From contig NZ_CM020866.1 in NCBI RefSeq assembly GCF_009866525.1, positions 684,260 to 748,259 on the forward strand: a stretch of DNA of 64,000 nt, read 5' to 3'. Both the position numbers and the translations under genes were made by a program. The DNA is from Spiroplasma poulsonii. GTDB lineage: Bacteria > Bacillota_I > Bacilli_A > Mycoplasmatales > Mycoplasmataceae. Below, in pieces: positions 22,018 through 33,647 of the stretch (the first letter of the stretch is position 1; the number at the start of each line of letters is the position of its first letter). The notes under the pieces were generated by a model. It was not told where the DNA came from, searched no databases, and saw only the letters and a list, made by a program, of their open reading frames with translations.

Positions 22018-22487
22018 ATGTCAAACTTTAAATATGATTATAAAGAAAATATGACACAAGATGAAATTAATGCTTTATTAGAACAAAAAGAAAAACAAGT
22101 ATTATCTAGTGTCTTACCAAATGCAGAAACTCGTATTAAAACTGAAACAGAAAAACAATATGAAGAAAAAATTAATAGTTATCAGTCAAAAATAAAAGAA
22201 TATGAGTTATCACAAGTACCACAAGAAAATCACAAATTAGTTGAAGAACTATTAAATAGTGGTAAAGATATGGAATATATTAAAACTAATTTTAAAGATT
22301 TAGTTGAAAAAAACCAACATTAGATATGCAAAACTTAATGAATGGTGGAATTCAAATTAAAGATGAAAATATGTTTATTGAAGAATTAACACAAAAAATT
22401 AAAACTAGTTTAGAAGATAACAAAGATATTCCTATTAATGAAAGAATTAAAAGAAAAGTTGAAGAAGAATATCAGAAAGGAAAATAA
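22018..22487 (+). CDS. Probable phage scaffold protein with a -1 frameshift
   Basis: The first frame (101 aa, stop TAG 22321-22323) is acidic and coiled-coil (EQKEKQVLSSVLPNAETRIK, KQYEEKINSYQSKIKEYEL), like phage scaffold proteins, and ends 167 nt before the capsid start. The heptamer A AAA AAC at 22308-22314 sits seven nt before the stop. A -1 shift there joins the frame to PTLDMQNLMNGGIQIKDEN... and a charged end (EEEYQKGK) stopping at 22485-22487, 3 nt before the capsid ATG. The shift could be programmed or a one-base loss in the A run. Confidence 0.65.
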
Positions 22488-23403
22488 AATATGGCATCAA
22501 TTATAGGATTACATGAGGGATTTGTTATTGGTGATGGTGTAGCAAATTTAACAAAAGAGGGACATTTATTATTATCAGCTCAAGAAATGCGAGTAAAAGA
22601 TATTTTATCAAATCCTGATTATTATACTTTTCATCGTTTAACAGCAACAGCACAATCAAGTCCTAATATGGAAAGTGCAGATTATGCAGTAGCAATTTAT
22701 ACAATTCCAGAACGATTATTTTATGGAGATAGTGAATGAAACCATGAAAAAGGAAATCCAAAACAAAATCAAAATGCTAAGCGTGGTCGTTTAGTAATTG
22801 ATCATACTATTGGTTTAAAAACACAATTCAGAAGATTTGATTTATCTCGTTTAAAAAATACTGACCCATCATTACGAGGTGAATTAGTAGCAAAATGAAC
22901 TGGTTCAATTACAGAAAATATGATGTTTAATTTAGAATTATACTTTTTAAAAGGTGTAATTGATAATTATATTGCTAGATCTAAATTTAATAAAGATTAT
23001 GCTTTTGTTTATGATACAACTAAAATTAAAACTCAACAAGATGCATTAGATTTAATGTATAAATTAGGACATCGTATGACAGATGAAACAAGAAAAATTA
23101 ATGCATCTCAAATTGGTACAAATACTAGTGATTGAGAAATGGTTTGAGAATCACATTCATATTTAGATTTAACACGAGCATATACTCAATTAATCGGTGA
23201 AAATATTTCAGCAAATACAATGGTAACAGGTACTTTATTCCAAGATAAAGTTTTAGGTTATATGGTTTCTAAATAATTATGACTTGGTCAAAATATTAAA
23301 CCTTTATATGGTAAAACATCAGATGGACAATTAGAGGTCAATTTACAAGGAATGAATAGAACTCGTGGATTTGATTTATCTATTAAAAATAAAATAGAAG
23401 CAT

Positions 23404-24618
23404 TGGAATGGCAAGGGTTTTTTGGACAAATTTTATGTAGAGTAAAGATTTTTATATTCAATTGGTGTTAAATAATTTAATTTGCTGTGAATTCGTACAT
23501 TATTGTATCAATTAACATAGTCAAATAATTCTAATTTAAATTGTTCAATATTTTTAAATTTTCTGTTTTTAATTAATTCTGTTTTTAAAATTTTATAGGT
23601 TGATTCAGAAACAGCATTATCATAAGGACAGCCTGGTTTACTATAAGATTTTGCAACATTGTTTTTAGCTAAAAGATTGTAAATGATATTGTTATTAAAT
23701 TCGCTGCCTTGATCAGTATGAAATATTTTAATATTATCTAAAGAAAAACTAAGCTTTTTAAAAGTATTTTCAACTAATTTGGCATCTTTATGAGAACTAA
23801 CATCATAACCAATAACTTCACGATTAAATAAATCAATTAGAAAGCACACATAATATCATTTGCTATTGATAGCAACTTGTGTTAAATCACTGACAACAAC
23901 TTCATGTAGTTTATAATTATTAAATTCTTGATTTAACAAATTATGATATTTGTATATAGCGTTTTTGTTACTTTGATGTTTATATTTAAGTTTTGTATAA
24001 TTGGAAATTAAGTTATATCTTTGCATTATTTTACTAATTTTTATTCGTGATAATAAAATATTTTGTTGTGCTAACATAACTTTAATTTTTCTTGTGCCAT
24101 AATTTTTACGACTTTTTAAGAAAATACTGATAACAGCATTATCAATAGTATGGTTTGATTTAGGATTATTTGATTTCAATTGATAATAAAACGTTGATCT
24201 AGGAACTTTTAGTGTTTTGCATAAATTAGTAATTGCATATTTTTCTTTGTTGTTTTTAATAATTACTATTTTTTGCCTATTATCAGTGTGGCTTGCTTTA
24301 AAATATCATTTTCCATTCGTAATTGTTTAATTTCTTTTCTTAGATGAATTAGTTCATTTTCTTCTGGGCTTCGATTATCTTTTGCTTTAAATGAACCAGA
24401 ATTATTGAATTCATAAATTCATTTTCAAACTGTTGATTTACCGACCTGATAGTCACTGGACAATTGTTTTGCTGTTTTACCTGTTTTATAAAGACTAACA
24501 ATTTGTTGTTTAAATTCATCGGTATAATGATTCTTTGCCATAATTACACCTCCATTTATTAATTTAATTATAATCCTTACTCCACATTATTGTTGTCCAA
24601 TTTATCTTAACCCATCCA
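23404..24618 (-). mobile_element. IS3/IS150-type element, copy 2
   Basis: 1215 bp, near-identical to copy 1 and in the same orientation. Flanks CAT and ATC show no target duplication. Confidence 0.92.
23433..24541 (-). CDS. IS3-family transposase OrfAB, copy 2
   Basis: OrfA 24266-24541, OrfB by -1 slippage. It differs from copy 1 by NNYKL where copy 1 has NDYKL. Intact DDE residues. Confidence 0.9.
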
Positions 24619-25420
24619 ATCCAACTGGTGATAGTTGACAAAAAATTAATGAATTTACTGGTGAATGAGAAAATGAATTAACTTATCAATTATTAGATTA
24701 TGATCCAAATTATAAAGATTTTTATAATCCTACATTTAAAGTTGCAATGCAAAATACTATTACTAATATTAATAATTTAGATTTAGATCAAACAGCATTA
24801 AATATGGATGTATCTAAAAAATATAATGAGTTTTTTGGAATTACTCCATCAACTCCTGACACAGCAGAAATTAAAAAATTATTTGATAAAATTTTAGATA
24901 ATAATTTAACTACACCACAGAAAGAAAGAATTTTAGGATTTATGCATTCTATTATGATATTAAGTGATGGTAAAAATGATTATCCAATTCAATCAAATTC
25001 AGCAGGTATTTATTTACCAGTTAATGAAATTGTAAGTGGTGATATTTATTTACATATTAATGCAGGTATTATTGATAATCAAAATATTAATGATAAAAAA
25101 ATATTAATTAAAGGTAATTCTAAAATAAATATTAGTGGAATTAATAAATTAGATAAACCAACTATTCATATTACAGACCCGACACAAACAACAGCAGAAC
25201 AATTAAAACCGCAATTTAAAGATGTTGTTTTAAAATCAGTAAAAGCGGTAAATAATTCTTTAACAGAAAATGATTATGATTACTTTATTGAAAGTAAAGG
25301 TGAAGATTGACCAATTGATATTACAAACAATAAAACTGTTGAAGTTCAAATTGAAGGTAAAAACAATGCTACTGGTCAAACAAACCCCATTGATGTAGTA
25401 ATTAAAAATTCATAGTATAT

Positions 25421-25447
25421 AAAAAATAGGTATTAACCTATTTTTTT
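25421..25447. terminator. Bidirectional terminator after the capsid gene
   Basis: AAAAAATAGGT-ATTA-ACCTATTTTTT, with T/A runs on both sides. It serves the capsid operon and the convergent minus-strand gene. Confidence 0.8.
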
Positions 25448-26349
25448 ATTTTATTTTTTATAGTATTTATTGGATGTTTAATTACATTAATTCCTTTTTT
25501 AAGTTCTTTATAAAGATTTATTGTTTTTGGTTTAGATATAATTTTAGTATTTAAATTTTTATATTCTGTTTTTAAATTAGTTGCATAGTCTCGTTGCTCC
25601 AATAATCAATTTTTATTATCGATATATTGTTTATTTTTATTTAATTTACTATCTTTTAAATTATAAAAATTAGTACTATATTTATTAATTTCTTTATTTA
25701 ATTCTAATAGGTTTTTATTAATACGACTAGCTCTTAATTTAACATCACCGCCACCTTTATTTTGTTGTGTATATATTTGTCAATTAACATATTCTCTTAA
25801 TTTACTGCGTAATCATACATGTAATCACATATTTCAAAATACTGACCCTGCCCCAGTTCCATTTTTACCAGTTGCTGATTTCATTGCTTGTCATACTTGA
25901 ATATGTACTTTTGGATAAGTATATGGTCCATATCATCTTTTTTGTTTATCATTATCTGATTGAATTAAAATAGTTAAATTACCTATTAATTTTTGTTTAT
26001 TAGTTATTTGAAAAAATCCCTTTTTACATCAACTACTAGATAATATAGTTCAATTACTTTCTGTTGGTGTTAATGATTTTACAATTTCTTTATATTTATT
26101 TTTATCTAAAAAACTAATATCTTTAAATAATTGTATTTCTAAACTTTTAGGTATTTTTGCTAATAAATCACTTAATATATTTGGGTTTAAATAATATTGT
26201 ATTTGTGCTAATTGATGCTCAATATCTTTAATACTTTGTAAAATTGCTTTTATTTTAGAATTACCATATTTTTCTAATAATTTTATAATTCTTATTGCTA
26301 TTTTTGGATTTTCTAAAATACTAGTAATTAATGTTAATAATTTTCACAT
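25438..26349 (-). CDS. Unrecognised 303-aa protein antisense within the phage late region
   Basis: Fully open from ATG 26349 to TAG 25438-25440, with AAGGAG 12 nt before the start and its stop inside the terminator stem. Features: helical N-terminus; a Trp/aromatic-rich centre (RWYGPYTYPKVHIQVW, SVFWNMWLHVWLRSKL, residues about 135-180); a long basic helical C-terminus ending KNKIKK. No signal peptide. It is the only intact gene of its length in the prophage and opposes the structural genes, as accessory 'moron' genes often do. Function unknown. Confidence 0.7.
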
Positions 26350-26352
26350 TTT

Positions 26353-26382
26353 TTGACACTCTCCTTATGGTGATTATATAAT
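26353..26382 (+). promoter_or_regulatory. Portal gene promoter (divergent with the antisense gene)
   Basis: TTGACA (26353-26358), 18-bp spacer, TATAAT (26377-26382). The -10 lies in the palindrome ATTATATAAT, so the minus strand has a TATAAT too. This places the portal start at ATG 26408 (AGAGG 26396-26400) rather than at ATG 26381, which lies inside the -10. Confidence 0.7.
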
Positions 26383-26921
26383 GGGTGATGTAAAAAGAGG
26401 CGTAAAAATGGATAATAAACAAGAAATAAATTTTAAAGAATTAATTAATAAACCGGAATATTTAAGTTATTTAGAACAAGGAAAATATCCAATATTATCA
26501 GAACAAAAATATTATATTGATATTCCTTGAATTATTGCTAATAGAAAAGCGGCTCCGTTAACTATTGGACAAGGCTTAATGTTTAATTGTGATAATGATG
26601 ATACACAAGAGTGAATAGAAGAATGATATGAAAAAAACTATGTTTATTCTAAACTATATCAAAATGAATTAGCAAATAGTTTATATGGTCGTAGTGTAAT
26701 GTATTTATTAAAAACAGAGACTGGCGATTTAACTATTGATGTTGCTCCAATTGGTTCAAATGTTCGGATTGCTAAATATTCAGAAATAGAACAATATGCT
26801 GAAATGTGAATATTACCTGCTCAATCTGATTATATGTGATATCAAAGAGTACAATTTTATCCTAGAAAAGCAAAAATAACTTACTATACAGCAAAAGATT
26901 TAGAAATTGGAATTTGACAAC

Positions 26922-28136
26922 TGGATGGGTTAAGATAAATTGGACAACAATAATGTGGAGTAAGGATTATAATTAAATTAATAAATGGAGGTGTAATTAT
27001 GGCAAAGAATCATTATACCGATGAATTTAAACAACAAATTGTTAGTCTTTATAAAACAGGTAAAACAGCAAAACAATTGTCCAGTGACTATCAGGTCGGT
27101 AAATCAACAGTTTGAAAATGAATTTATGAATTCAATAATTCTGGTTCATTTAAAGCAAAAGATAATCGAAGCCCAGAAGAAAATGAACTAATTCATCTAA
27201 GAAAAGAAATTAAACAATTACGAATGGAAAATGATATTTTAAAGCAAGCCACACTGATAATAGGCAAAAAATAGTAATTATTAAAAACAACAAAGAAAAA
27301 TATGCAATTACTAATTTATGCAAAACACTAAAAGTTCCTAGATCAACGTTTTATTATCAATTGAAATCAAATAATCCTAAATCAAACCATACTATTGATA
27401 ATGCTGTTATCAGTATTTTCTTAAAAAGTCGTAAAAATTATGGCACAAGAAAAATTAAAGTTATGTTAGCACAACAAAATATTTTATTATCACGAATAAA
27501 AATTAGTAAAATAATGCAAAGATATAACTTAATTTCCAATTATACAAAACTTAAATATAAACATCAAAGTAACAAAAACGCTATATACAAATATCATAAT
27601 TTGTTAAATCAAGAATTTAATAATTATAAACTACATGAAGTTGTTGTCAGTGATTTAACACAAGTTGCTATCAATAGCAAATGATATTATGTGTGCTTTC
27701 TAATTGATTTATTTAATCGTGAAGTTATTGGTTATGATGTTAGTTCTCATAAAGATGCCAAATTAGTTGAAAATACTTTTAAAAAGCTTAGTTTTTCTTT
27801 AGATAATATTAAAATATTTCATACTGATCAAGGCAGCGAATTTAATAACAATATCATTTACAATCTTTTAGCTAAAAACAATGTTGCAAAATCTTATAGT
27901 AAACCAGGCTGTCCTTATGATAATGCTGTTTCTGAATCAACCTATAAAATTTTAAAAACAGAATTAATTAAAAACAGAAAATTTAAAAATATTGAACAAT
28001 TTAAATTAGAATTATTTGACTATGTTAATTGATACAATAATGTACGAATTCACAGCAAATTAAATTATTTAACACCAATTGAATATAAAAATCTTTACTC
28101 TACATAAAATTTGTCCAAAAAACCCTTGCCATTCCA
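26922..28136 (+). mobile_element. IS3/IS150-type element, copy 3
   Basis: 1215 bp, opposite orientation to the other three. Flanked by AAC on both sides (26919-26921, 28137-28139), a 3-bp target duplication. Confidence 0.94.
26999..28107 (+). CDS. IS3-family transposase OrfAB, copy 3
   Basis: OrfA 26999-27274 with GGAGGTG before the start. OrfB continues in the -1 frame from the A6 run at 27266-27271 and ends at TAA 28105-28107 (about 369 aa fused). All catalytic residues are present. Confidence 0.92.
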
Positions 28137-29170
28137 AACTTACGGTGAATTAGAAAGTAAACTAAGACCAGTTTCTACAATGGAATATGATACTGGAATA
28201 GATATATTACCTATTGTTGAATTTATTAATTTACCTAAATTAGTTCAGGGTACAAAAACAACAGTAGATAATGTTCCTGATTGTTTATCTGTCTTTAATT
28301 TAATTAAAGATGTACAAGATAATATTTACTATAAAAGAATTGAAAGAATTATTAATCGTACTCATTTTGTCGGACGAAAAGATACTACTCACTCGCTTGT
28401 TGACAACGGTAAAGGCGATGAAGAATTAGTGAGTGCTGATGCTATTATTACTAGTACAGTTCAAGCTTATTCAAATATGACTGGTACTAGTGGAGTTGGA
28501 TTAATTCATGCTCAACAAAATTATACTGAAATTACTATTGATAGTGATTATTCAATGACTATGATTTATAAAGGAGCAGGTTATGACTATGATGAATTTG
28601 GATCTGTTAACTATACTAATAAAACACAATCATTAATGAATGGTAAAAATGATTTACAAACAACTAAAAATAAAAGAGAATTAAGATTACCAAAATTATA
28701 TCGATTATTTGATTATATATTTAGACATTATAAAAAATGAGATAACTTAAATGATAACAATCCTAATAATGATAATGTTAGACCTTATACAATAGAATTT
28801 ATTGATATAGATATTGTTGATGATATTACACAATCAGATGTTTTTGATAAAAGAATTAATAATAGAACTATTACTCATGTTGAGGCAATTCATAAACAAG
28901 ATAAGGTGACAAATAAAAAAGCACGAATGATGTTTGAAGAAATTAAAACAGAACAAAAAGAACAATTGGAGCAAGAAATGAGTTATATTGATGATGATAA
29001 TCAAACAAGAGAAGAAGATATCAAAGGAGATATACAATAATGCAAGTACCTAATATTAATAGTATTTTTAAAAACTTAAATGAGCGAATAATGGATAATA
29101 GTGTTCGATCTGATTTAACTAAATTAGAACTTGATATTAAAAGTAATTATTTCTTTTTTCCATTTATTAT

Positions 29171-30385
29171 TGGAATGGCAAGGGTTTTTTGGACAAATTT
29201 TATGTAGAGTAAAGATTTTTATATTCAATTGGTGTTAAATAATTTAATTTGCTGTGAATTCGTACATTATTGTATCAATTAACATAGTCAAATAATTCTA
29301 ATTTAAATTGTTCAATATTTTTAAATTTTCTGTTTTTAATTAATTCTGTTTTTAAAATTTTATAGGTTGATTCAGAAACAGCATTATCATAAGGACAGCC
29401 TGGTTTACTATAAGATTTTGCAACATTGTTTTTAGCTAAAAGATTGTAAATGATATTGTTATTAAATTCGCTGCCTTGATCAGTATGAAATATTTTAATA
29501 TTATCTAAAGAAAAACTAAGCTTTTTAAAAGTATTTTCAACTAATTTGGCATCTTTATGAGAACTAACATCATAACCAATAACTTCACGATTAAATAAAT
29601 CAATTAGAAAGCACACATAATATCATTTGCTATTGATAGCAACTTGTGTTAAATCACTGACAACAACTTCATGTAGTTTATAATTATTAAATTCTTGATT
29701 TAACAAATTATGATATTTGTATGTAGCGTTTTTGTTACTTTGATGTTTATATTTAAGTTTTGTATAATTGGAAATTAAGTTATATCTTTGCATTATTTTA
29801 CTAATTTTTATTCGTGATAATAAAATATTTTGTTGTGCTAACATAACTTTAATTTTTCTTGTACCATAATTTTTACGACTTTTTAAGAAAATACTGATAA
29901 CAGCATTATCAATAGTATGGTTTGATTTAGGATTATTTGATTTCAATTGATAATAAAACGTTGATCTAGGAACTTTTAGTGTTTTGCATAAATTAGTAAT
30001 TGCATATTTTTCTTTGTTGTTTTTAATAATTACTATTTTTTGCCTATTATCAGTGTGGCTTGCTTTAAAATATCATTTTCCATTCGTAATTGTTTAATTT
30101 CTTTTCTTAGATGAATTAGTTCATTTTCTTCTGGGCTTCGATTATCTTTTGCTTTAAATGAACCAGAATTATTGAATTCATAAATTCATTTTCAAACTGT
30201 TGATTTACCGACCTGATAGTCACTGGACAATTGTTTTGCTGTTTTACCTGTTTTATAAAGACTAACAATTTGTTGTTTAAATTCATCGGTATAATGATTC
30301 TTTGCCATAATTACACCTCCATTTATTAATTTAATTATAATCCTTACTCCACATTATTGTTGTCCAATTTATCTTAACCCATCCA
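29171..30385 (-). mobile_element. IS3/IS150-type element, copy 4
   Basis: 1215 bp, flanked by TAT on both sides (29168-29170, 30386-30388). The insertion keeps the host reading frame across the join. Confidence 0.94.
29200..30308 (-). CDS. IS3-family transposase OrfAB, copy 4
   Basis: OrfA 30033-30308, OrfB by -1 slippage. It differs from copy 2 by NATYKY where the others have NAIYKY. No disruption. Confidence 0.9.
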
Positions 30386-31069
30386 TATTAAAACTGGTTT
30401 AGTAAATATTACTGATAAAGGTTTTCAACCTAATAATGGAGTACCACAAAACTTTACTCAAATGTCGCAAATATTTACTGGGAAAGAGGGAATTATAGCA
30501 CAATGAAAAAATGCAATTAAAATTAGATCTAGACATATCCCTGATATTTGAAATTATGATTTTTTCCAAAAAGAAAAAGATTGATTTACTTATTCTATTG
30601 ATGATTTTAAAAAGAGCTTAACAGATAAAATAAGTTATTTTAATAATGGTGAATTAAATTATTTATGAAATGAAAAAGATCAAATATTTACTAATTCAGA
30701 AATTAATCAAAATTTTAGTGTTGATGATGTTTGAAATTGAATTAATTCAGATGAATATTTAAATTATAATGTTTATGTTATAAATTTACAAAAAATTAAT
30801 AAAGCATTAGATAATTTTGCTATTAAAAGAAAATTTAAAGGTGATGCTTATAAATGTCATATTGTTAATATTAATGATACTGTTGAGTTTTCTAAATTAG
30901 GTGGTGAAGAATATTTTGGTGAATATACTGCTTGATATCTTGATCGTTCTATTACAATTGAAACTACTTATAATTTTCAAAGAGAAGATTTTTTAAGATT
31001 TTATTTAGTTCCTTTACAATCTGATAAAGAAGATGTTGACGATAATTTATTAATGTTTATATCAAATGC

Positions 31070-31538
31070 GGTAGTATACATTATTTTGAGGTTTTTAATA
31101 AAATTAAGTAATTAGAAACAAATTAAGTTTCGCTTATAATTAAATGATAACAAAATTTATAAAAAATTCAACTTTTTTAAAAACATAATTTTTATTTGAA
31201 TAAATAATTTATAAATTTATGAATTTTGATACACTAAAAAATACTTTTTAAAGTTATTACTAATTTTAAAGGGTTTTTTATTTGCATTATTCATCAGATA
31301 GTACCTTTATTAAAAATGATATTATTAGTTGTTAAACCGAAAAAATATAATAAATCACAGAAAGGAAATTATAAAAATTAACTAGTTTGTAGGGCAAAAT
31401 AGGTTAATTTTTAATTTTAAAGATACTATCTGATGAATAATGCAAATAAAAAAATCGCTCTAATAAGCGATTAATTTAATTTGTATTTAATTACTTTATT
31501 TATATTTTTTATAAAACCTCAACTTTTTTCTTACTACC
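31070..31538. mobile_element. MITE-like element with 8-bp target duplication
   Basis: 469 bp starting GGTAGTATAC and ending TTACTACC, flanked by TCAAATGC on both sides (31062-31069, 31539-31546). The ends are imperfect inverted repeats over about 60 bp (shared GGTAGTA, TTGAGGTTTT, CAAATTAA). No coding capacity. Removing it and one duplication restores the host frame exactly. An 8-bp duplication and GG/CC ends fit families such as IS6, ISL3, IS256 or IS1595, but no autonomous partner is in this window. Confidence 0.8.
31274..31453. repeat. 30-bp perfect inverted repeat inside the MITE
   Basis: Arms at 31274-31303 and 31424-31453 are perfectly complementary (left arm includes GCATTATTCATCAGATAGTA), and similarity continues imperfectly inward. 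The 120-nt core has no gene. Just after the right arm AATCGCT/AGCGATT forms a small hairpin. Confidence 0.85.
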
Positions 31539-33621
31539 TCAAATGCTCAACCAAAATATAATGACTTAAATGAATTAGTATATTGAAATATTACTTTTAG
31601 TTATGTTAAAGATTATATTAATACTACTGGACAAACCATTCAACAATTCGTACAATTTTCAGCACCAGGTGAAGGTTATGTTATTCCTAAAATAATATGA
31701 GATGATTTAGGAATTCCAAAAGATTATGAAATTAATGAAAAATTTATTGGGGATAATGGCATTAAAAGTATTCAATTAACATTATTAGGTAATAATGGAT
31801 TTACTGCCCCAGTTATTTTTGGTCGCCCTATTGAAAATTTAGGTAAATGAAATGAAAAAGTATATCCACAACGAAGATTATTTATTGATGATTTAAAAAT
31901 GCCAGTAGCAGATAGTTTAACTAAATCATCTAAACCATTAACAACTTATTTATTAACTAATGGAATACCTGCTGTAAATGGACAGTATGATAATTGATTA
32001 AAAAGAAAACAAGGTCAATCTAACCAAGAGGTTAAAAAGAATTATGAGGGATACTTAAATACTGATAGAAAATTAACCCAAGCAACTAATCCAAATAATT
32101 TAACTGTTAAAGATGTTGCTTTAAATTATAAAAGTAATGCTGTAATTAATAAAGATTATGATGTTAGAGCAAATGGTTATTTTAAATATAATGAAGCAAT
32201 AGGACATAATACTATTAATCCAAGTAAAAACCGTGGGCAATTAAAAGATATGTTAAATTTATTTAGTATTATGGTTAATCATATTATTAGTTTACCAATA
32301 GATATTACAGAAAGTATTGCATGAACACAAAGAGATATACCGATTGTTGGTAAATTTTTGAATGCAATAAGTTTAGGAATTCAGATTTATTGAAAAACAA
32401 TAGATAATAATACTAATAATTTATATCCAAATATTAATAATGGAATACCTTTATTTATTGGTAAAGCAAATTATACATTTTATGATGAAAGTTATTGACC
32501 TATTGTTGATAGTGAAGCAAAAGCAAAAAATCAAGGTAATATCCCCCTAGATGTTTTTAGATATAATACACAAGATGAGGTAAATGACATTATTGGGGCT
32601 AGTGCAAGTAATACAAGTTGAGCATTTACTTTAACAGATAAAATAACAGCATCAAGATGAGATAAAAAAACAAAACAAGAAATAAGTAAACAAAATTGAA
32701 TTAGTAGTGTTTTTATTCCTGAAAGTTATAAAGATGATGATAAAGATTATTTATTTTTAATGAATGAAGAAAGTATATCATTACCAACCATTTTAAAAGA
32801 AGATGAAGTAAAAACTGATATTATTGGTAGTGGGCGATATATTATTGATGCAGTTGGTTTTTATAATTTAGGTAAAACCGCTGTAAGAATATATATGTTT
32901 TCAGATGATATTGATAATTTTGATCCGTATTCAATTATGAGTTATTTTGTTAGTTTACAAACAACAAGTTTATATAATAATTCAGTAAGAGATTGATTAA
33001 CTCTTTATTCACTTAGTTATTTAGACCAGTTTATAGATGATGATATCATACACGAATGACCTGTTAAATTACCTGACCCACCACCAAGTATTAATTTCTA
33101 TCCAGTAACTGTTGATTTTAAAAAATCTAATACTACCATTGATGTTTCAGCAGAAGATAATTTACAAGGTGGTACAAAAGATGAAAAACCATATTCACAA
33201 GATATTTTATTATTTGATTTTGGAATATTTGGAGCGACAGAACGAAAACAAGTGCAAGATAATTATGATAATTTTAAATTTTTAAATACTGGAATAATAA
33301 AAATAAGTTCTAATAGTGTTGATCCCTCTTTTAATTGACAAGAACCATTAGCAACTGAAAGACAGATAAAAATTGAGGAAATAAATCAAAGTGGATTTAC
33401 TGTTTTTAATTATTTAAAAGATTATCAATATCCTTTTGAAAAATATAAAGATGGTTATCATTTTAAAACACAAATTATATTTTACAATGAGGGTGTTAAA
33501 TTAAAAATGAAAATTTTATATGAATTAAGTATCAAAGGTAAACAATCAATTAATAATACAAGAATAGTAAAAGGACATTTTAATGCCTATACAGATAGTC
33601 TAGGATTTATTAATTTAAAAC

Positions 33622-33647
33622 AAAAATAGGGTTTTATCCCTATTTTT
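33622..33647. terminator. Bidirectional terminator at the prophage right end
   Basis: AAAAATAGGG (33622-33631) pairs with CCCTATTTTT (33638-33647). It lies between the tail-type gene and the convergent lipoprotein gene. Confidence 0.85.

Larger units (their letters stand above)
22491..25415 (+). pseudogene. Probable major capsid protein, broken by TAA and IS3 copy 2
   Basis: ATG 22491 follows GAAAGGA. 261 codons encode a soluble protein starting MASIIGLHEGFVIGD, then TAA 23274-23276. The frame continues (WLGQNIKPLYGKTSDGQ...) up to the IS at 23404 and resumes in the same frame at 24619. That part ends at TAG 25413-25415 in beta-rich sequence (KGNSKINISGINK, KTVEVQIEGKN) that may be an Ig-like decoration domain. 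Capsid identity is inferred from its place behind the scaffold. The IS flanks (CAT and ATC) do not match, so some sequence may be lost, or two genes may be joined here. Confidence 0.55.
26408..29040 (+). pseudogene. Phage portal protein, split by IS3 copy 3
   Basis: The N-terminal part to 26921 contains DIPWIIANRKAAPLTIGQG, a WIEEWYEKN helix, SLYGRSVMYLL and RVQFYPRKAKITYYT. The part after the IS (from 28138, stop TAA 29038-29040) has TGIDILPIVEFINLP, DNVPDCLSVFNLIKDVQD and a charged C-terminus. This layout (LYGRxVxYL, later PIVEF.N, then a V..LI.D..D helix) fits SPP1/phi29-type portal proteins. The IS plus its 3-bp duplication is a multiple of three, yet the two parts lie in different frames, so a one-base indel is also present near the junction. 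Confidence 0.72.
29040..33629 (+). pseudogene. Long phage structural protein (tail-knob-like?), split by IS3 copy 4 and a MITE
   Basis: ATG overlaps the portal stop (TAATG). Removing the IS with its TAT duplication and the MITE with its 8-bp duplication leaves one frame of 964 codons with no other lesion. The middle part has LGNNGFTAPVIFGRPIE and a hydrophobic helix (VGKFLNAISLGIQIYW); the C-terminal third is beta-rich and acidic. Position after the portal, size and the PVIFGRP strand recall podovirus tail-knob or tail-tube proteins, but this is weak. Stop TAG 33627-33629. Confidence 0.65.

Noticed and set aside
26381-26407. ATG 26381 as portal start
   Set aside because: It lies within the -10 box and has no Shine-Dalgarno. 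ATG 26408 has AGAGG at the right distance.
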